Shown here: piece by piece, positions 39,875 to 49,864 of the stretch
How positions within the stretch are numbered: the stretch's first letter is position 1
Layout: each line of letters begins with the position of its first letter
Source of the DNA: a virus
DNA: 64,000 bases
IMG/VR virus record: IMGVR_UViG_3300028840_002850
Coordinates: 1 to 64,000 of that record
Direction: 5' to 3' (one strand)
Notes under the pieces: model-generated
Told to the model about the DNA's origin: nothing
Database searches by the model: none
Seen by the model: only the letters and a program-made list of their open reading frames with translations
Position numbers and translations under genes: made by a program

Positions 39875-40780
39875 ATGAGCGGAGATAAAAACATATCTCG
39901 GGAGGCTCCAACTCCTGATGAGGGTAAAATCCTCAATAGTTTCAAAAGGCTGGGAAAGGATAGGTTTCTTGAATTTATATCCGATCCCGAAAAACTCAAT
40001 GCAGTCAAAACTGCTTCTGAGGAAACTCGGAAGGAATTTGATGACAAATGTGTAAAGATGAGTATTACAGATCCCTTTAATCGCACCTTCGCACCGGGTT
40101 CTATGGCTCAAAAGGCTCCCGCGACTATCAAAGAGCGTGACAAGAGCGGTCCACCTAAAATTCCCGAAAGCCAGGATGTCGAATATCTCAACTATCAGGA
40201 AATCACGGTGGAAGACGAGATTAACACGCTTCGAGAGCGTTTAGTGGAAGCCCCGGAACTGGGTAATAGCGCCAATTGCTTTATCGAGCGTTGCATGGGC
40301 CGCAACCCCGAAACCAACAAGCTGATGGTGGTGCGTATCCCGGCTAAAGCAGAAAAGATCCTGCCCGGCCAGGTCATGCGGTATCTTGGAAACGTGGTTA
40401 TGGACTTAAACTCGGTTCATACCGGCAATATCGTGTTCCAGCGCAGGCGCTTCGGGTACGTCTTTGATCGGTTTTTCTATCACAACAACAAGAAATTAAC
40501 CCGTTGCTGCATGGTTGAAGACCGAATTCATCAGGCGGGGTTGATGTATGAGAAATTCGTGCATCGGAAATCCCAGAAAGCAATGGCCCGGATTAGAAGG
40601 ATACCGGGACAGGGAGATGCGCCGATGTACGAAGTAGTTGGAGCGAAAGAAACCGACTACCGGGATTTGAAGCGTCTGTATGAAAGGCATTTTCTCAATC
40701 GCAGCGACCGTATCGTTGTTGACGATCCGGCTTTTACGAAACTCATTGAGGGTGCAATGCCCTTAATCCCAACTGAATAA
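39875..40780 (+). CDS. Virion-associated hypothetical protein, 301 residues
   Basis: AAGGAG before ATG. Long charged N-terminus, then a domain with NCFIERCMGRNPETNKLMVV, VFQRRRFGYVFDRFFYHNNK and a Cys pair (RCCMVED). Between coat and small virion genes; maybe a capsid decoration or head-completion protein. No recognised family. Confidence 0.45.
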   Translation: MSGDKNISREAPTPDEGKILNSFKRLGKDRFLEFISDPEKLNAVKTASEETRKEFDDKCVKMSITDPFNRTFAPGSMAQKAPATIKERDKSGPPKIPESQDVEYLNYQEITVEDEINTLRERLVEAPELGNSANCFIERCMGRNPETNKLMVVRIPAKAEKILPGQVMRYLGNVVMDLNSVHTGNIVFQRRRFGYVFDRFFYHNNKKLTRCCMVEDRIHQAGLMYEKFVHRKSQKAMARIRRIPGQGDAPMYEVVGAKETDYRDLKRLYERHFLNRSDRIVVDDPAFTKLIEGAMPLIPTE

Positions 40781-40792
40781 GGAGATTTTAAT

Positions 40793-41053
40793 ATGGCAGA
40801 CATTAATCTGACCAGCAGCACCGCAAACCTGGTCTACTTGAAAGCAAAACTGAAAGAAACCGGGATCGGGCAACAGGAACTTGCTGCGGCCATTTATAAT
40901 CTAACCCAGGCGGTCTATGCCATCTGTAACAATCTGGATGAAGATTCAGGGACTCTGGGTACTGATTATCTGGCTAAAATCGGCACTCCACTGGCAAGCG
41001 CACAGTACACATCGCTGGTGGCAAAGCCTCACGGCAAGACAACTGCGGCCTAA
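40793..41053 (+). CDS. Small virion-region protein, 86 residues
   Basis: AAGGAG SD. NLVYLKAKLKETGIGQQELA and YNLTQAVYAICNNLDEDSG, Thr/Ala-rich; typical of small capsid-adjacent proteins. Unassigned. Confidence 0.45.
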   Translation: MADINLTSSTANLVYLKAKLKETGIGQQELAAAIYNLTQAVYAICNNLDEDSGTLGTDYLAKIGTPLASAQYTSLVAKPHGKTTAA

Positions 41054-41098
41054 AACCGGTATAAACTTAAACAACTAAACGTATCAAGGAGATTTATA

Positions 41099-41959
41099 AT
41101 GAAGAAACTTTTTACTTTTCTTACAGTCTTTTTGGTTTTAGCTGCATTTTGTGTAGCTCCGGCTGACGCCGCAGTGCAACATTTTATAGCTAAAGTTTAC
41201 AAACAGACAACTGAACGAGCCGACCAGCTGACTGAGATTACCTCCAATATCACCTATCAGGTCTTGGCGACTGATTCTGACACGGAGGAAACTCTTTACA
41301 GCGACACGGCTTTAACCTCAAAAACCAACGCGGTCACGACAACGGTGTTTAACACCCAGGACCGGATTGATTTTTACTGCGACCCGACCGATAGCGGAGA
41401 TGTGCAGGTTGATTTAGTCGTTACGCATACAGACGGTGGGTTTTCGGTATTTGTCGAGGATTTTGATATTTACACCCATAGCATCGTCATCGATGAGAGG
41501 CCCAATATCCTGCATCATGGCATGGTGCTTTTTGAAGATGCCGATGGCGCTTCAACCGATACCGGTGTGGATTTTCTGCCCGATACAGTCATTTTCAACA
41601 TGGCTGTCGAGGTCGTTACCATTGATAACGGCCAGGTCATCGATATTGAGACAGCCGATACCGCCAATGGTTTTGCGGTAGCTGTCCCGATGACAACCGC
41701 GGGTTATTACTGGATCGGCAAGCCGACTATCACTGCCGGTGGAACTGAAACCTATGTTTCCACCGCTGCCTATGCCGGTTCGTTGATGGGAAGCTCGCTG
41801 GCTGGCGCAAACACCGCCACCGATGAGGGTTCTTCCTATCTGTGGCCTCATACTGTCATAACTTCCGGGACTGACGATGATCTGTATTTCGACACAGACG
41901 CCAGTTCTGGTTTTGCGGCAACCGGATATATTCATTACTTTTTTATCCGTATGAGATAA
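41099..41959 (+). CDS. Exported beta-rich protein in the structural operon
   Basis: 286 residues. Clear Sec signal peptide (FTFLTVFLVLAAFCVAPADA|AVQHF), then beta-rich Thr/Asp/Val sequence (TVIFNMAVEVVTIDNGQVID; GYYWIGKPTITAGGTETYVS). AAGGAG SD. An exported product between coat and adaptor genes is unexpected; it may be a periplasmic or surface protein rather than a capsid part. Confidence 0.55.
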   Translation: MKKLFTFLTVFLVLAAFCVAPADAAVQHFIAKVYKQTTERADQLTEITSNITYQVLATDSDTEETLYSDTALTSKTNAVTTTVFNTQDRIDFYCDPTDSGDVQVDLVVTHTDGGFSVFVEDFDIYTHSIVIDERPNILHHGMVLFEDADGASTDTGVDFLPDTVIFNMAVEVVTIDNGQVIDIETADTANGFAVAVPMTTAGYYWIGKPTITAGGTETYVSTAAYAGSLMGSSLAGANTATDEGSSYLWPHTVITSGTDDDLYFDTDASSGFAATGYIHYFFIRMR

Positions 41960-41963
41960 CCGA

Positions 41964-42293
41964 TTGAAACTACGCAACAAACGGTACAGTGTCAGCAGAT
42001 GGCTTTTGTTCCTGGCGCTGGCCTGTACCGTTTTTCTCGGATTCTATATCGGTCATTATGAAGTGGACCGGAAGCCAACCCCGAGAAGCCTGTTAAACCT
42101 CGGGGGCAGTTACCTTGAATCCGGCGATATGCTGAATGCTTTAAAGTATTGGCGAATATGTGCTCTTTACAACGAGATTTACGGCACCAATTATGATTAC
42201 GATACCTATCCAGAGGGTAAGTATATAAAAACATGCCGTGATAATCTTTCGCACATAATTGTAAACGAACCACTTTTGAGGCGTGGTAAATGA
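41964..42293 (+). CDS. Membrane-anchored protein, 109 residues
   Basis: TTG start. N-terminal TM (WLLFLALACTVFLGFYIGHY) and a periplasmic domain with a TPR-like helix pair (LLNLGGSYLESGDMLNALKY). Coupled to the next gene by ATGA. Confidence 0.45.
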   Translation: MKLRNKRYSVSRWLLFLALACTVFLGFYIGHYEVDRKPTPRSLLNLGGSYLESGDMLNALKYWRICALYNEIYGTNYDYDTYPEGKYIKTCRDNLSHIIVNEPLLRRGK

Positions 42294-44593
42294 AAAAATA
42301 TATTATCCTATCTGTTCTTTTTATTTTACTTCTCGCGGCCAGTGTCGGCATTTCCGTCACTATCACAAAGGGTTTAATCGGAAAGCAGGATTTATCCCTT
42401 TGGAACGGCACTTCAACCAAGACCTTCACCCGCACCACTGAAGACAGCTACACTTTGACCTTAAATCAGTTCGATTGGGTTGGGGTTGATGTGCTTCAAA
42501 AATTTGGCGGTGGGGTAAGCCGAACCGATACGACCATTACCTCTGCCAAGGGAACCGTGGGTTCGTCAAATGATGTTGCGTTGTGGTTTTCTCCCGGTAC
42601 CTGGACGATTACCGATGATTTAACCATTACTTCAAATATTACGATGGTTTTGCCCCCGGGAACTGTGTTTTCCATTACTGCTGGAAAGACGTTGACAATT
42701 AATGGGCCGTTTAAGTCGGGTTTGTATCAGGTGTTTTCGGGTAGCGGGTCGGTTGCGTTCGGTAATTTTGTCAAAAAAGTATATCCCGAATGGTGGGGAG
42801 AGAACACGACTCCCGGCACAACAGATATGACAGCGGAAATACAGGCAGCTATTGACTCAGTAGGGGACGACGCTATTACTTATTTCTCACCTACATCCTA
42901 TTTGATTTCAGATGTTATTGATGTCGATCAGGGATCTAATGTCTCCCTAATAGGTGAAAGCGGTGCAGAAATAATTTTATCCGTTGCTGACAAAGACGGA
43001 TTTAATATCACCCAAAATAATGTAACTGTCAGAAACCTAACAATGGAGGGAGAGGGGACTTATGTCACTTCTGGAAGTTCTGGCAAATCTCTTATTGTTA
43101 CAAGTGGTGATCATACAATAATTAGAGATTGTTATCTGAAAGAACCAGAGCAAAGAGGGATTGAGATAACTGGTGATTATGCAGTAATAGAAGATAATGT
43201 TATAGAGGGTGGTGACTATTTTGCTGATGCGGGTGCAATTGGTTCAGACAGACAGCATTACGGTATTTACCTTGCGAGTGGAGCCGATTATGCGAAAATT
43301 ACAGGTAATAAAATTATCCCCAACTCAGATGCCAATGCAGGGGTTGTTATTCAAGGAATTACAAACTCAAGTTATGCTCAAGATGCGCGAGTACAAAACA
43401 ACTATGTTAAAAATGCTTGGGATCATGGAATTTATTTAGTTGTTGAAAACTCCGTGATTTCCCAAAATGTTGTTGTGGGATGTGGAATAAAGACTGGGAT
43501 GAGGGTATCGGGCACTTCTGTTAAGGGAAATGTTATTTCTGGGAACAGTGTGGACGTTAATGATCTTACTCGTCCTCTGGCGGGGGATGATGGGATTATT
43601 TTAATTAACCCTAAATGGACGGTGGTTATAAACAATACTGTACGAAGAACAGCTGATTCGGGAATCGCTGTAAGTTGTGCGAGTCCCTATGTGGTATCTC
43701 ATAATTCCATTGTCGGTAATGTGATAGATAATGTGAGAGACGGCGCTGGATCGGATTCAGCAGGAATAGGGATAGACGATAGCAATATTACTATTTTCGC
43801 TCACAATGTTATATCGGGAAATGTCATATCTGACATAGGAGATGACACTGATGGTACACAGGCGGCTATTTATATAAATGTCGCGGATAATGCCAACCAT
43901 ATAGGTAATGTGATTACAGGTAACACCATAGATACCTCGCAGGAAAATGGTATTTACGCAAAACATCTAACGGGATCTATTATTGGCAATAATATTTTTT
44001 ACGATGTCGGGCAGGGAGCAGCATCAGCAGCTATTGAGGTTGACGATCTTCAAAGGTCTAGAGTGGAAGGTAACATAACCTATGGAGATGGGTCAACACT
44101 AAGCTATGGATATACGGAGACCAACTCGGATTATAATATTATTGATGGAAATACTTTTTATAACCCAGCTACGGCGATGATAAAAACAAGTGAATTCGGT
44201 TCTAATTCATCTGCAAGAAATAACTCATTGGGCAATGGGGATATTAGTGTTGATTCAACAGCAGATGCGCGGAGCATTCTCTACGGAGATTTAAATAAGA
44301 GTGTTCATTTAAGAGATCCCAACGGAGCGAGTAGGACAGATACAACAGACACGGCAGCTAATATTAATGCCCAATTACTTTTTAACGATGGAGCCAGCTT
44401 TGAAATTATCTATATAAACACTGGCGGTGCTGGTGAAACGATCACAATTGCCGGTGGAAGCAATGTTACTATTTACAATAATGAGGGAGCAGCCGATTTG
44501 GTTATTCCCGCACAAAGCGGAGCGAGATTAATTTTTATTAGAGATTCTTCTACAACCGTCCGAGTGTTTGGGACGGTATTTGAGGCTGCATAA
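42290..44593 (+). CDS. Tailspike-like parallel beta-helix protein with signal peptide
   Basis: 767 residues. N-terminal hydrophobic signal (IILSVLFILLLAASVGISVT), then a head-binding-like region ending VKKVYPEWWGE and a pectate-lyase-type beta-helix with DMTAEIQAAIDSVGDDAITY, VTVRNLTMEGEGTYV, ARVQNNYVKNAWDHGI, VISGNVISDIGDD, VITGNTIDTSQENGI. The YPEWWG motif is common at the start of phage beta-helix spikes. Probably binds or cleaves host glycan. The Sec signal is unusual for a spike. Confidence 0.7.
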   Translation: MKKYIILSVLFILLLAASVGISVTITKGLIGKQDLSLWNGTSTKTFTRTTEDSYTLTLNQFDWVGVDVLQKFGGGVSRTDTTITSAKGTVGSSNDVALWFSPGTWTITDDLTITSNITMVLPPGTVFSITAGKTLTINGPFKSGLYQVFSGSGSVAFGNFVKKVYPEWWGENTTPGTTDMTAEIQAAIDSVGDDAITYFSPTSYLISDVIDVDQGSNVSLIGESGAEIILSVADKDGFNITQNNVTVRNLTMEGEGTYVTSGSSGKSLIVTSGDHTIIRDCYLKEPEQRGIEITGDYAVIEDNVIEGGDYFADAGAIGSDRQHYGIYLASGADYAKITGNKIIPNSDANAGVVIQGITNSSYAQDARVQNNYVKNAWDHGIYLVVENSVISQNVVVGCGIKTGMRVSGTSVKGNVISGNSVDVNDLTRPLAGDDGIILINPKWTVVINNTVRRTADSGIAVSCASPYVVSHNSIVGNVIDNVRDGAGSDSAGIGIDDSNITIFAHNVISGNVISDIGDDTDGTQAAIYINVADNANHIGNVITGNTIDTSQENGIYAKHLTGSIIGNNIFYDVGQGAASAAIEVDDLQRSRVEGNITYGDGSTLSYGYTETNSDYNIIDGNTFYNPATAMIKTSEFGSNSSARNNSLGNGDISVDSTADARSILYGDLNKSVHLRDPNGASRTDTTDTAANINAQLLFNDGASFEIIYINTGGAGETITIAGGSNVTIYNNEGAADLVIPAQSGARLIFIRDSSTTVRVFGTVFEAA

Positions 44594-45658
44594 ATGCCAA
44601 TTCAACCACAGCAAACAGGACTTTACGAGGGCTTGATCCTTTCTGATTTAAAAAACAGATCGCTGGACCGGCTGAAAATCGCCCGGGGGAACTATGACCG
44701 GTACTCTGCGGCTACCATATTAGACGCTCTAATCGACTCTGAAGTTGAAGCGGCTAGACTTACTAAATGTATTCGCTCGTTTGCGTTTATCGTTTTAAAA
44801 GAAGGTTACGCTCAATACCGGCCACCGAGCAACTTCTTAATGCTCGATAAGGTCTTTTTTTACAAATCCAATACCAATTATTACGAACTTAAACAAAAAA
44901 CACGCCGATGGCTGGACAAGCATAAAAGAGGATGGCGAACCGTTACCGGCGACTCGCTGATCACGTTTCCGGGCGATAATTACGGTAACATGCGGAAAAT
45001 AGGGGTTTATCCAACTCCTGACACGGACTCCGGATTTGAGATCGACCCTGACACCGGGGCTTACGAGAGGTCTTCGGCTGGGGCTCCTTCGGGTAATGTC
45101 TCAGGGGCCAACGAGGCCGCACACGCCACTATCTGCACAAAAGCCGCGGGGGATTTTATCAACAACGGTGTCCAGGTCGGCATGATGGCGCTAAACGTCA
45201 CAGACGGCAGTTCGGGCCAGATATCAGCTGTTTCCTCAACTACTTTCACCGTAACCTTAACCGGGGGAACAAATAACACCTGGGCGCTCGGAGACAGCTT
45301 CACGATTCTGGCTGGTGAGTACGGTGTGGTCACAGATTGGGATACGGATGAATCATATGTATTTACAACCGATTATGGGGTAATGACCGGTATTACGAAT
45401 GAAAACAACCTTTACGTCGAATATTTCAGGCGTCCGATACCATTGCAGTATGACGGTCAATACCCCGAAATTCCACCTGAACTGCATCAATATCTGCCCG
45501 ATAATGTTGTTTATCTTTTAAAAAGAAACGCCCCGAAGGGTTCGGGGGATTACAATGAGGCGGTTATCGGCCGGCAGGCGTTTTTAAACGGCATTTTTGG
45601 CTACGACGACCTTGACGACAGCATGGAAGATGATGTCGCAATGGATTGGAGCTTATAA
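44594..45658 (+). CDS. Head-tail adaptor-like protein
   Basis: 354 residues, starts 1 codon after the spike stop. N-terminal helical half (DLKNRSLDRLKIARGNYDRY; EAARLTKCIRSFAFIVLKEG) and a beta insert rich in Thr/Gly. It resembles podovirus connector/adaptor proteins placed after coat genes. Family not certain. Confidence 0.5.
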   Translation: MPIQPQQTGLYEGLILSDLKNRSLDRLKIARGNYDRYSAATILDALIDSEVEAARLTKCIRSFAFIVLKEGYAQYRPPSNFLMLDKVFFYKSNTNYYELKQKTRRWLDKHKRGWRTVTGDSLITFPGDNYGNMRKIGVYPTPDTDSGFEIDPDTGAYERSSAGAPSGNVSGANEAAHATICTKAAGDFINNGVQVGMMALNVTDGSSGQISAVSSTTFTVTLTGGTNNTWALGDSFTILAGEYGVVTDWDTDESYVFTTDYGVMTGITNENNLYVEYFRRPIPLQYDGQYPEIPPELHQYLPDNVVYLLKRNAPKGSGDYNEAVIGRQAFLNGIFGYDDLDDSMEDDVAMDWSL

Positions 45659-45669
45659 GGAGAATATTC

Positions 45670-45936
45670 ATGGCGAAAGGACTAAATTTAGTCAGCACAA
45701 ACATTCGTGAATGGCGCGGCACTGTAAACGACCCGGGAGACGACGCAACCTTGAAGATTCTGGTAGAGGTAAATGATGATACCGGTGCGTATGTGAAGTC
45801 TACGAGTTTAAATTGCAGATTCACCACCTTACCGGCTCAAGCGAAAGCCGCATTGAATAATTTCCTGCGCCTTATGAGCAGGGAAATCAATAACGATTTG
45901 GTAGAAGAAGACTCTATTACGTGGTCTGATCTATAA
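45670..45936 (+). CDS. Small virion-region protein, 88 residues
   Basis: ATG 45670 after AAGGAG, preferred over 45646 inside the previous gene. Beta-rich N-terminus (STNIREWRGTVNDPGDDATL) and helical end. Located among tail-connector genes. Confidence 0.45.
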   Translation: MAKGLNLVSTNIREWRGTVNDPGDDATLKILVEVNDDTGAYVKSTSLNCRFTTLPAQAKAALNNFLRLMSREINNDLVEEDSITWSDL

Positions 45937-45939
45937 AAA

Positions 45940-47643
45940 ATGCCGAAGGATCTCATACCGATAAGGTTAGTTGGCGGGATTAACAATCGCCATACGCCGA
46001 TTGATCTTTTCCTGATGGGCAAAGGCGATCTGGTTGATCTTGTCAACGCCGACACCACTTATTACGGTGAAATTCGTCCTTTACGGCCCCTGACGGCGCT
46101 AAATGCAACCGCTGAATCAAGTGCAATACACAGTTTGTTCAGGGCGAATTCGGTTCTTTTAGTTGGCACCAGCACCACCTTGAAGTATCTAAACGGCACG
46201 GCTTTAACCACTCTTTTATCCAGCCTTGCCAGTGCGAATATGTCTTTTGCTCATGCCGGGAATTGGGTGTTTTTCGGAGAGGGCACAAATAAAGGGGCGG
46301 TATATACGACAACTCCAGTGGGAACCGATTGGGGTCTTGCAATCCCGGCAGCTGGGCCGACAACCGCGACCGGGGCTGCTGGCAACCCTGACGGGACTTA
46401 CACGTGTTATTACCGCTATCGAATTACCCTGCCGGATGGCACGGTGATTCTTACGGCTCTGTCAACGGTGTCCTCTCAGATTTCACCGTCAGCGCAGAAA
46501 ATTTCATGGTCTGATATTGTTCACGCTTCTTTTACCGGCGCAACCTCTGTGCAGGTTGATCTTTTTCGCACTTATACCGGGGCCGGGGGAACTTATCTCG
46601 TTGCTACACTGGACGAAGGCACGACAACCTACACCGATGATTTAAGCGATGCCGATCTGATCACCCAGACGGCATACGCAGAGACAGGATACTGGCCACC
46701 GCCCTCTAACCCTTCGATAGTCCGGTATCATCCCGGCGCTGACAGGGTGTTTGCCGCGGTTGACAATGCTTTATATTGGAGCGAGGCCGCAAAGTATCAC
46801 ACATTTTTATACGACGAGGACGCCAGCGAGTACACCAATATAAACGATGTGTTTCTATCGGGGGAAGATATCACGGCATTGGAAATGCTCGATGAGCAGA
46901 TGTATATCGGCTCCCCGAACACGTGGAGAAGGTTAAAGGGGACTGATCCTGATTCGTGGTCATTCGAGGACACCAGCGCCAGCAAGGGGCCGGTATCCAA
47001 AAGGGCAACTGTAAGAACCCGTTGGGGTTTAATCTATCCTGGAAATGACGGCCGTATGTGGCTGTTTAACGGTTTTGACGCAGTTCCGTTTTTAGAACGG
47101 TTTGTGTTCGACACTGACCCTGATTCCACCTGTCACGCGACTTTCGACGGAAGATTCTACCGGTTATTTTACGGCGACAGCACATATCCCGAACTGGTGA
47201 TCGATCTTTACGGTTTTCCCGAGATTTCTCCGAGGGCTATCAAGAGTACCAGGGATGCAGAGGCGTCTTTCTACGACAACCACAATGATGAATTTTATCT
47301 TGGCGATTCAGATGGTTATGTGAGAAACAGTGCGGATACCGACGAGTCGGTGACTATTACAATAGAAACTCCTGAAATTCCAGTGGAAGATTTAACCCGA
47401 TTCGGTGATATGGCCAAGCTGGTTTTAAGATGCGATACCGATAGTTCCGATTTAACCGTAACCCCGAAACGCGATGGTGTCTCGGGCAGTGCGCTTACGG
47501 CTATAAACAATTCTGCCTTGACATTCGAGCACGTTCCGCTTGACTTGAACATATCGCATACACTGTCTTTCATTCTGAGCATTACATCAAGCGGGTCGGT
47601 GCTAATCAGAGATCCGCTTCTAATCGGCAAGGAAGATGGGTAA
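45940..47643 (+). CDS. Tail hub / DNA-stabilisation-like protein
   Basis: 567 residues. Starts IRLVGGINNRHTPIDLFLMG, then beta-propeller-like repeats with FFGEGTNKGAVYTTTPVGTD and an Fn3-like part (TATGAAGNPDGTYTCYYRYR). The whole pattern resembles P22 gp10-type tail-needle/hub factors. Position after the adaptor fits a tail-tube or hub. Confidence 0.5.
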   Translation: MPKDLIPIRLVGGINNRHTPIDLFLMGKGDLVDLVNADTTYYGEIRPLRPLTALNATAESSAIHSLFRANSVLLVGTSTTLKYLNGTALTTLLSSLASANMSFAHAGNWVFFGEGTNKGAVYTTTPVGTDWGLAIPAAGPTTATGAAGNPDGTYTCYYRYRITLPDGTVILTALSTVSSQISPSAQKISWSDIVHASFTGATSVQVDLFRTYTGAGGTYLVATLDEGTTTYTDDLSDADLITQTAYAETGYWPPPSNPSIVRYHPGADRVFAAVDNALYWSEAAKYHTFLYDEDASEYTNINDVFLSGEDITALEMLDEQMYIGSPNTWRRLKGTDPDSWSFEDTSASKGPVSKRATVRTRWGLIYPGNDGRMWLFNGFDAVPFLERFVFDTDPDSTCHATFDGRFYRLFYGDSTYPELVIDLYGFPEISPRAIKSTRDAEASFYDNHNDEFYLGDSDGYVRNSADTDESVTITIETPEIPVEDLTRFGDMAKLVLRCDTDSSDLTVTPKRDGVSGSALTAINNSALTFEHVPLDLNISHTLSFILSITSSGSVLIRDPLLIGKEDG

Positions 47644-47914
47644 ACACTGGAAATATCAGGATACCGGCAACGGGGTTGCCAATATATTTTGCCCGACTTT
47701 AACAGAAGCCAGGGTTGATAGCTTTACGGTTAAAAAGGAAATATATAAAGAATTTCAGGTATTTGAGAGAAAACTCAGAGAGAAATTTTCCGGGTGGGTT
47801 TCCTGGACTGAGTTACAAAACGATCATATCATGCTGTTTTGCGCCAAGAGTGGTGCGAAGCCGTTTGACATAGATATAAAAACCAAGCGCATTTGGTTTT
47901 ATAAAAAATTTTAG
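47636..47914 (+). CDS. Hypothetical 92-residue protein with predicted DNA-binding fold
   Basis: Overlaps the hub gene by 8 bases. Beta/alpha protein with KEFQVFERKLREKFSGWVSW and ELQNDHIMLFCAKSGAKPFD. Small tail-connector-region protein; unassigned, and the fold guess is weak. Confidence 0.4.
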   Translation: MGKHWKYQDTGNGVANIFCPTLTEARVDSFTVKKEIYKEFQVFERKLREKFSGWVSWTELQNDHIMLFCAKSGAKPFDIDIKTKRIWFYKKF

Positions 47915-47923
47915 GAGGTAGTT

Positions 47924-48499
47924 ATGTGTGGTCCAGATGGTGGCGGCGGCGGTGCTGGTGGAGGGTTTGGTTTGTCTAACCCCGATTCAGCCGCTTTGGC
48001 TCTTGCAGGGGCTTCCCCTCAAGATATTGGAATGATGGGCGGCAACCCGGCTGCAACAGGTATGCCCGGTACTCCGGGAATGGATATCGGTGGCCAGGAG
48101 GGTGGTGTCGGTAAAATACTTAAAAAGGGGTTGACAGGTGCAGCGGCTGGCGCACAGCTGGGTACAGGTTTGGGCTTGCTTAATCCAACATTAGCTGTTC
48201 CCGGCATGATCGGCGGTGGCATTCTCGGCGGGGGAATTGGTATGCTATCGGATATGGAGATGGGTAATATGTCTGCCCCACAACCCATGTCGCCGGGCGG
48301 TCCAGTAGGTGGCCAACACCCTGAAGCGGCACCGATGCGTCCTTTTTCACCAATGCCGGTACCGCCCCCGGTTGATCAAGTAACGGCTCCGGGGTTTCCA
48401 TCACCACAACCGGTTCCGGGGCAATATACAAACAGATTAACCGGGCAGGCTCTAACTCCCGAAGAATTCTTTAACCTCTTATCAATGGCGAGGCAATAA
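47924..48499 (+). CDS. Gly/Met/Pro-rich internal virion protein candidate
   Basis: 191 residues, TTAGGAGG SD. Starts MCGPDGGGGGAGGGFGLSNP. A central Gly/Ala hydrophobic stretch (GAAAGAQLGTGLGLLNPTLA; GMIGGGILGGGIGML) could insert in membrane, and a Pro-rich tail follows. It resembles small ejection-type proteins that open with MCG/MCW. Confidence 0.5.
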   Translation: MCGPDGGGGGAGGGFGLSNPDSAALALAGASPQDIGMMGGNPAATGMPGTPGMDIGGQEGGVGKILKKGLTGAAAGAQLGTGLGLLNPTLAVPGMIGGGILGGGIGMLSDMEMGNMSAPQPMSPGGPVGGQHPEAAPMRPFSPMPVPPPVDQVTAPGFPSPQPVPGQYTNRLTGQALTPEEFFNLLSMARQ

Positions 48500-48501
48500 T
48501 T

Positions 48502-48963
48502 ATGTGTGGCGAAGCAACAATGCCTTTAATGTATGTCGGGTCTAATCTTGCGGGTGCATATACCCAATCGAAGATGGCCAAAGATGCAGCTAAAAAGGCA
48601 GAAAAAAGTTACGATAAATATTTGGACACGATTAATCCACCCAAGAATGTGCTCGACGCCAGATATGCAGAAGCTAAAGATTATATTACCGGTTCTGCAC
48701 CGACAGCCAGACGGCGGCTTGAAAACAGGCTTGCATCAAGAGGCATTCGGGGCCGCGGGGCGACATCTCCGATATCAGATCAGGAACAGGCAATTCAGGA
48801 CCAGCTAAACGACGCCTATTTTAATGTTTACACGAATTACAATGTTCCTTCTCAGACACCCCCGGCAGTGCCGACTCCGAGTATGGGCCAGATGTTCGGC
48901 ACGAATATAGCGCAGGGTATGAATTACATGCTTCCGCTTTGGTGGATGAATCAGACTAAATAG
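48502..48963 (+). CDS. Internal virion (ejection) protein, gp14/gp7-like
   Basis: 153 residues, also beginning MCG. A hydrophobic N-terminal turn (LMYVGSNLAGAYTQSKMAKD) leads to an Ala/Lys helix and an Arg-rich part (TARRRLENRLASRGIRGRGA). Layout matches T7 gp14/P22 gp7-type ejection proteins. It follows another MCG protein, so the two may work together. Confidence 0.5.
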   Translation: MCGEATMPLMYVGSNLAGAYTQSKMAKDAAKKAEKSYDKYLDTINPPKNVLDARYAEAKDYITGSAPTARRRLENRLASRGIRGRGATSPISDQEQAIQDQLNDAYFNVYTNYNVPSQTPPAVPTPSMGQMFGTNIAQGMNYMLPLWWMNQTK

Positions 48964-48973
48964 GATTTGAATC

Positions 48974-49864
48974 ATGCCAGTTTATTGGAATTTTCTTAAT
49001 CCGTACATGCGGCCCCTGTCAGAGAGTTTCAAGCAGGGTGCGGCGCACGGCTTGCAGTTTAAGCAGCACCGGGAAGACCTGGGAGAAAGGAGACGGCAGT
49101 TTGACGCAAGGGAGCCCTACCGCAATGCTTTAGTTCAACAGATGATGCAGCAAAACGCCCAAAGAACTGCGGCGCAGGACGCTTACAATTGGGCGATGGG
49201 GGGTTCGGGTCAGATGTTTACAAAGCCTTACACGCGAGAAAGCGCAAACCAGATGTTGCTCAATCCGTTTATCACCGGATATTTGGGAATTACGGGACAG
49301 CAACCTTCGAAACCTCAGTGGGATCTGATCAGAACAGGGCCGAAAACAAAGAAGTATGTCGAAAAAGGTACACCGGGGGATATCCCATATTATGAAAAGC
49401 CGGACGAGCCGGATAAAAAAACATGGGATCTCATTAGGACGGGACGAAAAACCAAAAGATATTACGAAAAGGGTACACCGGGAGACATCCCGTTTTATGA
49501 TGAGGATATCGAAGGCGAAGGGCCGGGCGGCGTCAAGGGCAAATACACCATCCAGCAGATGGTTGACGATAATCTCGCACATTATAAAGCCGAATTTTCA
49601 CAACGCACAGCTAATATGACTGATCCGGTCAGCGGTATCCCTTATAAGGAATACAAAGACCAATACGCTCAAATACAGCAGGAAATTTTTAAGAGGTTTC
49701 AGGAAGATAATTACCGAATCAACCAGGGCCAGCGTCCGAGTTGGCTAACCGGTGTGGGAGATGAGGACCAGAAGCAGAAGCGGTATTTTCAATTAATGGA
49801 TCAATACGGCGGGGATCGAGGAAAAGTCGAGCAAATAATGAGAGCCGAGGGTTTTGAGGGATAA
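48974..49864 (+). CDS. Internal virion protein candidate with internal repeat
   Basis: 296 residues. Helical, Gln/Arg-rich N-terminus (LQFKQHREDLGERRRQFDAR). Residues about 116-172 hold a duplicated unit (TWDLIRTGRKTKRYYEKGTP and QWDLIRTGPKTKKYVEKGTP, then GDIP). Ends just before the giant ejection gene. Probable ejection-apparatus component. Confidence 0.5.
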   Translation: MPVYWNFLNPYMRPLSESFKQGAAHGLQFKQHREDLGERRRQFDAREPYRNALVQQMMQQNAQRTAAQDAYNWAMGGSGQMFTKPYTRESANQMLLNPFITGYLGITGQQPSKPQWDLIRTGPKTKKYVEKGTPGDIPYYEKPDEPDKKTWDLIRTGRKTKRYYEKGTPGDIPFYDEDIEGEGPGGVKGKYTIQQMVDDNLAHYKAEFSQRTANMTDPVSGIPYKEYKDQYAQIQQEIFKRFQEDNYRINQGQRPSWLTGVGDEDQKQKRYFQLMDQYGGDRGKVEQIMRAEGFEG